Source: CAYQMF01 sp964418595
GTDB taxonomy: Bacteria > Planctomycetota > UBA1135 > UBA2386
Reading direction: 5' to 3'
NCBI GenBank assembly: GCA_964418595.1
Contig: CAYQMF010000111.1
Coordinates: 1 to 23,940, forward strand
DNA length: 23,940 nt
Position 1 is the stretch's first letter; every line of letters starts with the position of its first letter. The notes beneath the pieces were generated by a model. It was not told the DNA's origin and did not search any database. It saw only the letters and a program-made list of their open reading frames with translations. Both the position numbers and the translations under genes were made by a program. Positions 15,910 to 23,940 of this stretch are shown here, one piece after another.

Positions 15910-18413
15910 GCGTGCTCGCGGTCCTCTGCCTGGGCGCGATCCTCCTGCCGCAGGCGCAGGGTCAGTCGGTGCTCGATGTCGCCGGGCCCGACCCCGCGGT
16001 GGTCGTGTTCCCGGAGCAGAGTCGGATCCGGCTCCGGCTCGTGACCAACACCCGCGTCGCGCCACCGACGCTGCCGGTGGTCGATGGCCTGGTCTTCGAA
16101 CTGCAGGGGCCGAGCACGCAGCAGCGGATGTACTCGGACGGCTTCCGCACCATCAACGAGACCTGGGTCGACTGGCTCGTGCAGGTGCGGCCGTTGCGCG
16201 TCGGCGAGTTCACCATCCCGCCCTTCGACGTGCCCACCGGCAAGGGCGTGGAGCGCACGCCGCAGCTCACGCTGCGAGCGGTGAAGGACATCGAGGGCAG
16301 CAAGTTCGGGTCGCTGACGATGCGCGTCGAACCCAAGCGCGTGTACGTGCAGGAGCCGGTGCGAGTGACCTTCGAGTTCAGCGTCGACAGCGGCGTGAAG
16401 GTCACCCAGAACCAGGCGAGCAACGGCGAGCCCTACCTGAACATCGAACTGGTCGCGCCCTGGCTGCAGCGGCTCGACGGCGCGGTGCGGATCGAGTCGC
16501 CAGCGCCGGAGCGCGGCCGCGTGGTGAACCTCGTGCACGACCGCACGCTGCTGCCGACCCAGCAGGTCGACGGCCCGGCGCGCGGCGGCCACAGCTTCTT
16601 CACCTGCCGGCTGGAGCGCGCCTACCTGCCGTCGCGCGTGGGCACGCTCACGATCCCCGCGGCGATCATGGGGTTCGAGGCCGAGACCGGGCAGTACCGC
16701 GTGGTCGAAGACTTCTTCCGGCCGCGGCGCGTGCCGGTGACCAAGATGTTCTACGTCGATGCGCCGGCGGTCGACGTCGAGGTGTTGCCGCTGCCGGAGG
16801 CGGGACGGCCGAGCCCGTTCTACGGTGCCGTGGGCCGGTTCACGATCGACGCGCGCGCCGACCGCGACCGCGTGCGCGTGGGCAGCAGCGTGAAGCTGAT
16901 CGTGTCGATCCGCGGCGCGGGCAACACCGAGTTCCTCAAGGTGCCCGAGCTCGGCGAGGTCGCGGGGTTCCATGTGCTCGGCACCAAGGAGCGTCGCGAC
17001 ACGGGACTGGTCGAGGTGACCTACGACCTCACGCCGCTCGCGGCGACGGTGCGCGAACTGCCCGCCGTGCGCTGGAACTTCTTCGACACGACGCCGGGCG
17101 TCGAGCGGTTCGTCGCCGTCGAGACGCGGCCCATCCCGCTCGGCGTCGAGGCGCTGCCGGAGGGCGAGGGCCTCGAGGCCTTGCCGGGCGAGGCGCCGGC
17201 GCCGGTGGTGCTCGGCGTCGACGACATCTTCGACATGCAACCGCTCGCGGAGAGCGCGCCGGCGCCCGCCCCGCAGCGTCCGGATCGCGGCGTGGCGTTG
17301 CTGTCGATGCTCGCCCCGTGGGCGCTCGCGCTCGCCTGCGTGGCGTTCCTGCGCCGGCGCGCGGCGTGGCGCGCCGACGTGGCCGGTCAGCGCGAGCGCG
17401 GCGCGCGCAAGGCGTTCGCGCGTGCGCTCGCCGCGGAGGGACCATCGGCGGCATTGGTCGCGTATCTCGCGGATCGGCTCGCCGTGGCGGACGCGGCGAT
17501 CATCGGTCCCGACCTCGGCGCGCGCCTGCGCGCGCATGGCGTCGAAGACCGACTCGCCAACGAGATCGTCGCCGCCGTCGACGCCGGGGTCGCGGCGCGC
17601 TACGGCGGCAGCGGCGGGATCGACGCCGCGCGCGCCGAACAGGTCGTCGCTGCGCTCGAAGCCGTGCGGATCAAGCGACCGTCGTCGGGTGCGCTCGCGG
17701 TGCTGCTGGTCGCGGCGCTCGCCGGGTCGCTCGGGGCGCAGGCCCAAGGTGCCCCCGACCAGATCGCCGTCGGCGAGGCCGCCTACCGGCGCGGCGACTA
17801 CGCCGCCGCGGCGAAGGCGTTCGAGGCGGCGACCGCCCAGCGCGACGTCGACCGCCGCGTCTTCTACAACCTCGGCAACGCCCGCTATCGGTTGGGCGAC
17901 TTCGGAGCGGCGCTCGCGGCCTACGAGCGTGCGCGCCTCGGCCTGCCGCGCGACCCGCAGCTCGCCGCCAACATCGCGCTCGTGCGGCGCAAACTCGACC
18001 TCGGCAGCGCGGAAGGCGAACCCTTCGCCCACGCGGTCGCTGCGCTCCGCGACTCGCTCACGCCGCGCGAGCGGCTCTGGCTGGCCGTCGCCCTGCACGC
18101 GCTCGCCGCCGCACTCTTCGTGCTGGGCGGTCGACGCGGCGTGTTCCGGATCCTCGGTTCAGTCCTGCTCGTCCCCGGTCTGCTCCTCGCCGTCGAGTTG
18201 CTCTGGCTGCTGCCGGCGCGCCTGCCGCACGCGATCGTCACCGCCCCGCACGCCGACATCGTCGCCGAGCCGCGCGAAGGCCTCGCCGCGGTCGCCAAGC
18301 TGCGCCGGGGCGCGAGCGTCGACGTGATCGGCGAGGGGCCGACTTGGACCAAGGTGCGGGCCGGCGAGCGCGAGGGCTACGTCCCGGCGGGCTTGATCGA
18401 AGTCGTGCGGTAG
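15906..18413 (+). CDS. batD: BatD-like protein fused to BatE-like TPR/SH3 module
   Basis: The 835-residue protein looks like two genes in one. Residues 1-19 are a signal peptide. Residues 20-445 are beta-rich Ig-like modules of BatD type (PFDVPTGKG at 106-114, then EPKRVYVQEPVRVTFEFSV-like strands near 142-160). A membrane helix lies at about 462-484 with a basic stop, and 490-590 is a cytoplasmic helical domain. Residues 594-615 then resemble a second signal peptide, ending GAQAQGAPDQ. TPR helices follow at 616-695 (AYRRGDYAAAAKAFE; FYNLGNARYRLGDFGAALAAYERA), two helices at 722-741 and 746-769, and a small bacterial SH3-like domain at 775-835 (VDVIGEGPTWTKVRAGEREGYVPAG). The second half is BatE-like. 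GTG 15906 overlaps the previous stop; an in-frame GTG at 17664 could also start the second half alone. Confidence 0.88.
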   Translation: MSVLAVLCLGAILLPQAQGQSVLDVAGPDPAVVVFPEQSRIRLRLVTNTRVAPPTLPVVDGLVFELQGPSTQQRMYSDGFRTINETWVDWLVQVRPLRVGEFTIPPFDVPTGKGVERTPQLTLRAVKDIEGSKFGSLTMRVEPKRVYVQEPVRVTFEFSVDSGVKVTQNQASNGEPYLNIELVAPWLQRLDGAVRIESPAPERGRVVNLVHDRTLLPTQQVDGPARGGHSFFTCRLERAYLPSRVGTLTIPAAIMGFEAETGQYRVVEDFFRPRRVPVTKMFYVDAPAVDVEVLPLPEAGRPSPFYGAVGRFTIDARADRDRVRVGSSVKLIVSIRGAGNTEFLKVPELGEVAGFHVLGTKERRDTGLVEVTYDLTPLAATVRELPAVRWNFFDTTPGVERFVAVETRPIPLGVEALPEGEGLEALPGEAPAPVVLGVDDIFDMQPLAESAPAPAPQRPDRGVALLSMLAPWALALACVAFLRRRAAWRADVAGQRERGARKAFARALAAEGPSAALVAYLADRLAVADAAIIGPDLGARLRAHGVEDRLANEIVAAVDAGVAARYGGSGGIDAARAEQVVAALEAVRIKRPSSGALAVLLVAALAGSLGAQAQGAPDQIAVGEAAYRRGDYAAAAKAFEAATAQRDVDRRVFYNLGNARYRLGDFGAALAAYERARLGLPRDPQLAANIALVRRKLDLGSAEGEPFAHAVAALRDSLTPRERLWLAVALHALAAALFVLGGRRGVFRILGSVLLVPGLLLAVELLWLLPARLPHAIVTAPHADIVAEPREGLAAVAKLRRGASVDVIGEGPTWTKVRAGEREGYVPAGLIEVVR

Positions 18414-18415
18414 GC

Positions 18416-18437
18416 GGCAGAGCTGCGAGCCGCTGCC
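18416..18437. terminator. short hairpin filling the gap between convergent operons
   Basis: GGCAG (18416-18420) and CTGCC (18433-18437) pair around a 12-base loop, exactly filling the space between the bat-operon stop and the sbcC stop. The stem is only five bp and has no T tract on either strand. It may be a weak bidirectional end signal. A factor-dependent end is equally possible. Confidence 0.25.
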
Positions 18438-21400
18438 TCACCCGGTCACCAGCCGCACGCTCGACGACTCCGCGCCCTTCTCGACGACGAGCCGCGCCGG
18501 CATCCGCTCGGTCAGCTCCGTGACGTGCGTGATGATGCCGACCATGCGGCCGGAGTGCGGGAGCGACTCGATCGCGCCGGCCACGGCCTCGAGCGTCTCG
18601 GCGTCGAGGGTGCCGAAGCCTTCGTCGATGAAGATGCTGTCCAACTCGACGGCGCCGGCGGTGGCCTGGATCTGCGCGCTCAGCTCGAGCGCGAGCGCGA
18701 GGGACACGAGGAAGGTCTCGCCGCCGCTGAGCGTGTCGACGCTGCGCTGTTCGTCGGCGTTGTCGTGGTCGACCACCAGGAAGTCGCCGGCGCGGGTCTC
18801 GAGCGAATAGCGGGCGCTCAGCTCGCGCAGGCGCACGGAGGCGCCGGCCACGAGCTGCCGCGTCGACTCCTGCAGCAGGAAGTCGAGGAAGCCGTCGGTC
18901 TGCAGCTCACGGGCGAGGATGCCGTACACCTCGGCGTCGACCTTGGCCGTGGCCAGCTCCTCGCGCAGGTCGAGCGCCTTGCGCAGGGCGAGTTGCGTGC
19001 GGGTGAGGTGCTCGTGCAGGCGGGTCCGCGCTTCGGTGGCGTCGGCGTGGGCCTTGTTGGCGGCAAGCTTCGCGGCTTCGCTCGCCGCGACGTCGGCGGC
19101 CGTGGCGCGGCGTTCCCCGAGCGCGGCCTCGAGGTCGCGGATGTGCAGGGCGAGGACAGTACAGCGCGCGTCGTGTTCGCGGACCTCGGCCTCGAGCGCG
19201 CGCATGGCGTCGTCGTCGAGGAGCGCTTCGTGCGCATCGGCTTCCGAGGCGAAGCCCGCGGCCTTGCTGCGGCGCGCGACGTCGGCGGCGAGGTCCGCGT
19301 GCACCTTCGCCGCGGCCCTGGCCTGCTTCTCGGCGCCTTCGAGCGCGGCGGTCGCGACCTCGACGGCGGCGTCCTTGCTGGCGACGACCTCCTTGGCGGT
19401 GGCGAGCGCCTGCACGAGTTGCTCCGCGCGCGCGGCGAGCTTGCGGCGGAGGAGCGAAGGCTCCTGGTCGCCGGCGACCGCTTTGATCTTCGCCAGCACG
19501 GCGTCGGCCTGCTGCTGCGCGGTGCGGAGGCGGGTCTGCGCGGCGGCGAGGGCGCTTGCCGTGTCGGCCTCGTCCTTGGTGAGCGTGGCCAGCGTCGCCG
19601 CTGTCGCGACCTGCGCGCGCTCGGCGTCGCGCTGCTTGCGCTGCGCGAGGTCCCACGTGGCGCGCAGGCCAGCGAGCCGGACTTCCTCCGCGAGGATCGC
19701 GGTCGCGTCGGCGGGTGGGGGAGGCGAGAGCGCGAGGTCGCGGATCGCCGCCTCGAGCGCGGTGCGGGCCGCGTCGCGCAGCGCTTCGCTCTCCGTGAGT
19801 TGCTCGCGTGCCTTGTCGCGGCGCCCCGTCGCCTCGCGAAGCTTCGTCTCCGTCGCGGACGCCGCCTTGGTGGCCGCCTTGGCGTCGGCGCGCGCGGCTG
19901 CGACGCGATCCTGCGCGCGAGCGCGCGTCGCATCGGCCGCGGCGAGGTCTTCGCGCGCCCCTGCCGGCACCGCGGGAACCAAGGACACCGTCTGTTCGCA
20001 CACCGGGCAGGGCTCGCCCTGGCGGAGGTCCTGGCGCACGAGGTGCGCGTGGTGTGTGCGCAGCTCGCGTTCGCGGGCGGCCTCGGCGGCGCGCAGAGCC
20101 TGTTCGGCCTTGGTCACGGCTTCGTCCGCCGCTGCCGCCGCCGCGGCTGCGGCGGTGTGCGCGGCTTGCTGCGTCGTCACCGTGCTCGCCTCGTCGGCGA
20201 GCGAACTCTGCAGCGCCGCGCAGTTCGTCTCGGCACCCGTGACCTGCCGCGCCGGTTCGGCGAGCGAGCCGAGAGCAGCGTGGCGCTCCGGCGCGTAGCC
20301 GAGCTTCGCCAGCGCGGCGTCGGCGGCGGCGAGATGGGACTGGGCCTTCTCCGCGGCGGTCGTCGCGGGCGGAAGAGCGTCGCGGAGTCCCGTGTGCTTG
20401 TCCCTTGCGGTCTGCGTCTCGGTGTTGGCGTCGGTGACGCGCTGCTGCGCGTCGCGCAGGGCATCCTGGAGGCCCACCGCTTCGTCGAGGCGCGCGACCT
20501 GCTGGCGCAGCGCTGGCAGCTCCGCGGCCGCGAGTTCGGCGGACTCCACTCCCTTCGCTGCCGTGGTCGCCGCCGCCAGCGCCGCCGCGTGGGTGGTGCG
20601 GCTCGTGCGCACGCCCTCGGCCGCCTCGGTCGCCGCCTGCGCGGCCGGCGCGAGCGTGGCGAACACCTCGCGCAGGCCGATGGCCTGCTGCGCCGCGAGC
20701 AGGCGCGCGCGCGCGGCGTCGATCTTGGGCCGGGTTTCGGTGAGCTCGTTCTGCTCGGCGACGCGGGTCGCGAGGGTCGCGGTTTGCTCGGCGCGCGCGG
20801 CGACTTCGGCGAGTGCCTTCTCGGCGCGCGTCACGTCGGCGTGCAACGCGACGAGCTTCTCGTCGGCGTCGGCGAGTGCGGTCTGCATCGCGGCGACCTG
20901 CGCCGCATCGACGCCGGCGTAGTCGTCGGCGAGGCGGCGCTCGAGACTCCCGATGTGCTGCTCGAGGGTGCGGGTCCGCTTGGCGGCGTCGGCGCGCATC
21001 GCGTCGTAGCGTTCGAGGCGCAGCAGCCGGCTGAGCATCCGGCGGCGGTCGCCGGCGGGGGCCTTCAGGAACGACTGGAACTCGCCCTGCGGCAGGACCA
21101 CCGCCTGCGCGAACGCCTCGAAGTCGAGGCCGAGGATCGCCTCGATCCGGCGATCGACGTCCTTCACCTTGTCGGCGAGCGGCTGCTCGTTGCCGCCGGC
21201 GTCCAATTCCGCGAGCTGCGTGGTGGTGGTGCCGCCGCGCTTCAGTGCGCGCACGACGCGGAACGTCCGGCCGCGCACGACGAAGTCGAAGGTCACCGCC
21301 AGCCGCGCCGCGCCGTGCGAGATGATCTCCTGGTAGCCGACGCCGCCGAGGCGCGGGATCCGGCCGAAGAGCGCGTACATCATCGCGTCGAGGATCGTGC

Positions 21401-21515
21401 TCTTGCCGGCGCCGGTGGCGCCCGCGATGGCGAACAGCGCGAGGTCGGCGAAGGAGATCTCCTGCCGGGCCCGGAATGCGGTGAAGCCCTCGACGACGAG
21501 ACGGAGCGGTCTCAC
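18438..21515 (-). CDS. sbcC: SbcC/Rad50-type exonuclease ATPase subunit
   Basis: The 1025-residue SMC-like ATPase works with SbcD to process DNA double-strand ends and hairpins. The N-terminal half-ATPase has RLVVEGFTAFR at 5-15, Walker A GATGAGKST at 32-40 and the Q-loop region VVLPQGEFQSFLKA. Two long Ala/Glu/Arg-rich coiled-coil arms meet at the zinc hook CPVC (503-506), almost exactly mid-protein as in Rad50. The C-terminal half has the ABC signature LSGGETFLVSLAL from 929 and Walker B DSIFIDEGFGTLD from about 960. The start is GTG 21515, overlapping the sbcD stop (GTGA), because it gives the normal family N-terminus. A longer frame reaching 22640 would run antiparallel to family length and through sbcD. 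Last gene of the operon. Confidence 0.96.
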   Translation of the reverse strand: MRPLRLVVEGFTAFRARQEISFADLALFAIAGATGAGKSTILDAMMYALFGRIPRLGGVGYQEIISHGAARLAVTFDFVVRGRTFRVVRALKRGGTTTTQLAELDAGGNEQPLADKVKDVDRRIEAILGLDFEAFAQAVVLPQGEFQSFLKAPAGDRRRMLSRLLRLERYDAMRADAAKRTRTLEQHIGSLERRLADDYAGVDAAQVAAMQTALADADEKLVALHADVTRAEKALAEVAARAEQTATLATRVAEQNELTETRPKIDAARARLLAAQQAIGLREVFATLAPAAQAATEAAEGVRTSRTTHAAALAAATTAAKGVESAELAAAELPALRQQVARLDEAVGLQDALRDAQQRVTDANTETQTARDKHTGLRDALPPATTAAEKAQSHLAAADAALAKLGYAPERHAALGSLAEPARQVTGAETNCAALQSSLADEASTVTTQQAAHTAAAAAAAAADEAVTKAEQALRAAEAARERELRTHHAHLVRQDLRQGEPCPVCEQTVSLVPAVPAGAREDLAAADATRARAQDRVAAARADAKAATKAASATETKLREATGRRDKAREQLTESEALRDAARTALEAAIRDLALSPPPPADATAILAEEVRLAGLRATWDLAQRKQRDAERAQVATAATLATLTKDEADTASALAAAQTRLRTAQQQADAVLAKIKAVAGDQEPSLLRRKLAARAEQLVQALATAKEVVASKDAAVEVATAALEGAEKQARAAAKVHADLAADVARRSKAAGFASEADAHEALLDDDAMRALEAEVREHDARCTVLALHIRDLEAALGERRATAADVAASEAAKLAANKAHADATEARTRLHEHLTRTQLALRKALDLREELATAKVDAEVYGILARELQTDGFLDFLLQESTRQLVAGASVRLRELSARYSLETRAGDFLVVDHDNADEQRSVDTLSGGETFLVSLALALELSAQIQATAGAVELDSIFIDEGFGTLDAETLEAVAGAIESLPHSGRMVGIITHVTELTERMPARLVVEKGAESSSVRLVTG

Positions 21516-22681
21516 GAGGCGGCGTCCGGATCGGCGGTCGCGAGCAGGGCATCGAACGCCGTGAGCACGGCGGGGTCGGGGTCGCGCCCGTGCTTGTGGG
21601 CGAAGTAGGCGCGGAACAGCTCGCGCGGTGGCTGGTCGGCGGCCGGCAGGTGCAGGTCGGGCGTGGCCTCGTCGCGCTCCGGGAGCTGCACCTCGACGAC
21701 GACGGTGTCGGGCAGGAGCCGGCGCACCTTGCCCGCCACGTCGGGATCCGGGCGCTCGCAGGGCACGCGGACGCGCAGCCAGCCGAGGTCGCGCAACTCG
21801 TCGGCTTGCGCTTCGAGTTCGGCGAGGGACGCGGTGACCGTGTGCAGCGTGCGGCCGCCCTCGTACGGCACGCGGGTGAGCTTCGCCGGTGTGCCGGGTA
21901 CGGCGTCGACGACCACGAACGACTTCGCGTCGCCTTCTTCGCCGAAGTCGAGCTGCAGGGGAGAGCCCGCGTACTCGGCGCGCAACGGCGGCGCCACCGC
22001 CTGCGGCCGATGGATGTGGCCCAGCGCCACGTAGTGCGCGTCGTTCGGCAGCGCCTGCGGCGTGGCCGCCCACTGCTCGCCGACGTGGACGCGCCGTTCC
22101 GATCCGCCGAGCACGGCGTCCTGCAGGTGCGTGTGCGCCATCAGCACGTTGACGGCGCCGGCCTCGAAGTGCGAGGCGAGGTGCTCGATCATGCGGCGCA
22201 TGCCGTCGGCGTAGGCCTGCCGCGCGGTAGTGTCGTCGTCCGCGAGCTGCGCCGCGGCGACCAGGTCCTTCATGCTCGCGAAGGGCAACGCCGCGATCAC
22301 CGCGCGCTCGCCGCGCTTCGTCGTCAGGCGCAGCACGCCGCCCTGATCGCCGCGCGCGGGGCGGGCCACCACGTGCACGCCGGCCAGCTCCGCGAACTGA
22401 CCCCACGCCTGCAGGCGGGAGGGGCTGTCGTGGTTGCCGGCGATCACCACCGTCTGCACGCCGAGGTCGCCGATGCGGCGCAGGAAGCGGAAGACCACGC
22501 GCTCCGCGTCGGCCAGCGGCGCTCCGGTGTCGAACACGTCGCCGGTCACGAGCAGGATGTCGACGCTCTCGCGCGAAACCCACCCGGCGAGGTGCGCCAG
22601 CACCGCGTCCAGCTCCGCGAGCCGGTCGACGCCCTTCCACTGGCGTCCGGCGTGCCAGTCGCTCGTGTGGACGAGCCTCAT
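21512..22681 (-). CDS. sbcD: SbcD/Mre11-type exonuclease subunit
   Basis: The 389-residue calcineurin-like phosphoesterase is the nuclease subunit that pairs with SbcC. All metal motifs are present: SDWHAG (D8, H10), LLVTGDVFD (D48), IAGNHDSPSR (N83, H84), LMAHTHLQ (H183, H185) and ALGHIHRPQ (H222, H224). Residues 250-345 form the capping region, and the C-terminal tail (about 350-389, containing RELFRAYFAHKHG) matches the part that binds the Rad50/SbcC coiled-coil base. The ATG at 22681 overlaps the upstream ATPase stop (ATGA) and starts directly at the conserved MRLVHTSDWH. A frame extended to 23581 lies inside the upstream gene and is rejected. Confidence 0.96.
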   Translation of the reverse strand: MRLVHTSDWHAGRQWKGVDRLAELDAVLAHLAGWVSRESVDILLVTGDVFDTGAPLADAERVVFRFLRRIGDLGVQTVVIAGNHDSPSRLQAWGQFAELAGVHVVARPARGDQGGVLRLTTKRGERAVIAALPFASMKDLVAAAQLADDDTTARQAYADGMRRMIEHLASHFEAGAVNVLMAHTHLQDAVLGGSERRVHVGEQWAATPQALPNDAHYVALGHIHRPQAVAPPLRAEYAGSPLQLDFGEEGDAKSFVVVDAVPGTPAKLTRVPYEGGRTLHTVTASLAELEAQADELRDLGWLRVRVPCERPDPDVAGKVRRLLPDTVVVEVQLPERDEATPDLHLPAADQPPRELFRAYFAHKHGRDPDPAVLTAFDALLATADPDAAS

Positions 22682-23940
22682 GGCTCCTTCGGCGGCGGCG
22701 TCGGCAGGACCGTGCGCGCGAAGGGGTCCTTCGGCGTGGTCGCAGCCTCGTCGGGCCGCGTCGCCCACGCCGGGAAGGGGAACGTGAGCAGGATCGGCAC
22801 CGGGATCTCCGGCTGCGCGACGATCATCGTGCCCGGCTGCAGCAGCATGGCGCGCGCGCGCGCCGCCTTGCCGAGGAAGGCGTACTCGCCGCGGTCGGCC
22901 TCGGCGCCGTCGAGGCGGCCGACGATGCGCAGCGCGGCGTTCGACACGACGCGGCGCTCCACCTCGCTCGCGGTCTGCTGCGCGCCGAGCAGCGAGATGC
23001 CGAGCGATCGGCCGCGCTCGGCGATGTCGAGCAGGATGTCGCGGATGGGGCTGTCGCCCTCGCGGGGCGCGTACTTGTTCAGCTCGTCGAGGACCACGAA
23101 CACCAGCGGCCGGCTGGTGCCCTTGGCTTCCTTCTCCTCCATCATCCGTTCGAGCAGCACGCCCACCACGAACATCTGCGCCATGGCGTGCAGCGAGTGG
23201 ATGTCGACGACGGTCACCTGCTGGTCCTGCCAGGCGACCGCGTGCCCGGCTGCGGCGGCGTCGCCGCGCACGAGGTGGCCCATCCGGTGCGCGGCGGCGT
23301 GCAGCCGACGACGGAAGGCATCGACGGTGCCGGCCGCGGCCTGCCCGCGCAGCCAGGTGTCGAGGATGGCGCCGTCGAGCAGGTCGGCCAGCTCGTCGAA
23401 GCTGGTGAGCCGCTGGCCGTCGATGACGAGGCCAGGGTCGCTCGGCAGGGTGTCGCGCGACGCCAGCTCCAACTCGCGCTCGACCCGCTGGATCACATAG
23501 CCGAGCTGGGAACGGCCCTCGATCGACTCCGTGAAGCAGAAGCGCAGCAGGTGGTTCGCGGCCAGCTCGCGCAGCGTCCACACGTACGGCACGACCCCTT
23601 CCTGGCGGCTGCCGGTGTCGGGGATGAGGGTCTTGCTGCCGCGGCGCGTCGGCGCGTAGATCTTCACGCTGCGGAACGGGCCGGGCTCGATGCCGAGCTG
23701 GGCGTAGCGGGCGCGGGTCGCCGGGTCGAGCTTGCGGTTGGGCTGGTCGAGGAAGAGCAGGTCCTCGCCCTTGACGTTGAAGACCAGCGCCTTGGCGTTC
23801 ACCGCGCCGCTGCCGAGCGCGTCGGAGTGGAACAGCGAATAGAGGAGGAAGGTCGCGTACGAGGTCTTGGTCGCCACGCCGGACACGCCGCTGATCGAGG
23901 CGTGCGCGCCGCGCGTGCCGTCCATGAACTCGAGGTTCGC
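22678..23940 (-). CDS. herA: HerA-like hexameric ATPase/translocase, 5' end beyond window
   Basis: The frame is open to the window edge and gives the last 420 residues. Near the edge is a P-loop, SGVSGVATKTS (coding about 23860-23895), of the HerA/FtsK type. ALVFNVKGEDLLFLD follows, a strand typical after the P-loop in HerA-like proteins. Walker B is PLVFVVLDELNKYAP (coding about 23060-23110) with its acidic pair, followed by DILLDIAERGRSLGISLLGAQQTASEV, the conserved HerA region with sensor-type Gln residues. The C-terminal RGEYAFLGKAARARAMLLQPGTM matches the family end. HerA proteins translocate DNA in end resection with a nuclease. The stop overlaps the sbcD start (ATGA), so the three genes form one unit. 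The true start lies to the right of the window; the ATG at 23925 is internal, because the P-loop frame is still open at the edge. Confidence 0.88.
   Translation of the reverse strand, partial: ANLEFMDGTRGAHASISGVSGVATKTSYATFLLYSLFHSDALGSGAVNAKALVFNVKGEDLLFLDQPNRKLDPATRARYAQLGIEPGPFRSVKIYAPTRRGSKTLIPDTGSRQEGVVPYVWTLRELAANHLLRFCFTESIEGRSQLGYVIQRVERELELASRDTLPSDPGLVIDGQRLTSFDELADLLDGAILDTWLRGQAAAGTVDAFRRRLHAAAHRMGHLVRGDAAAAGHAVAWQDQQVTVVDIHSLHAMAQMFVVGVLLERMMEEKEAKGTSRPLVFVVLDELNKYAPREGDSPIRDILLDIAERGRSLGISLLGAQQTASEVERRVVSNAALRIVGRLDGAEADRGEYAFLGKAARARAMLLQPGTMIVAQPEIPVPILLTFPFPAWATRPDEAATTPKDPFARTVLPTPPPKEP

Noticed and set aside
18525..21608. 1027-residue plus-strand frame opposite sbcC
   Set aside because: Antisense of the clear SbcC coding strand, with repetitive Arg/Gly/Leu composition and no recognisable domain.
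21590..23500. 636-residue plus-strand frame opposite sbcD and the HerA-like gene
   Set aside because: Minus strand carries all Mre11 and HerA motifs across this stretch, so the plus frame is a shadow.

Overview
The window is a very GC-rich chromosomal segment, most likely from a planctomycete (Planctomycetota). That assignment is inference. It rests on a Trx/PDZ selenoprotein of a type I know mainly from planctomycetes, a secreted HEAT-repeat protein with Trp-Trp motifs between repeats, a complete moxR/bat operon, and many Sec-exported proteins of no known family. There is no rRNA gene or other phylogenetic marker to settle it.

Left edge (1-1320). A minus-strand gene running off the window encodes the archaeo-eukaryotic primase domain of TOTE-type conflict systems. 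A possible small coupled ORF and a strong inverted repeat lie behind it. Next comes a minus-strand tRNA-Gly(CCC) gene with an encoded CCA. The primase gene lies just downstream of the tRNA 3' end, the usual place for an integrated island, so 1-1150 may be the edge of a mobile or defence island. Codon use there looks less GC-biased than in the rest of the window.

Plus-strand mixed region (1321-9921). The genes are alkD (DNA alkylation repair), an exported Cys/Glu-, Met/Gln- and Lys-rich protein that may bind metal, a 948-residue HEAT-repeat protein, a small coupled membrane protein, a YhhQ-type queuosine-precursor transporter, a selenoprotein and a secreted protein of unknown function. The selenoprotein (7521-8783) reads through an in-frame TGA at 7674-7676. 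It has a bacterial SECIS-like hairpin at 7692-7715 and is split if TGA is taken as a stop.

moxR/bat operon (10005-18413). MoxR AAA+ ATPase, a DUF58 protein, a one-TM protein, two membrane VWA proteins (BatA/BatB-like), a TPR protein (BatC-like) and a large BatD-like protein fused to a BatE-like TPR/SH3 module. From the DUF58 gene onward every junction is a 4-base ATGA or GTGA overlap, which implies one translationally coupled unit. Such operons are thought to form an ATPase-driven chaperone or metal-insertion complex that acts at or across the membrane on exported proteins.

Minus-strand repair operon (18438-23940). The transcription order is a HerA-like hexameric ATPase (5' end beyond the window), SbcD/Mre11 nuclease and SbcC/Rad50 ATPase, also joined by 4-base overlaps. 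This resembles the archaeal herA-mre11-rad50(-nurA) end-resection operon. It converges with the bat operon across a 24-base gap filled by a small hairpin.
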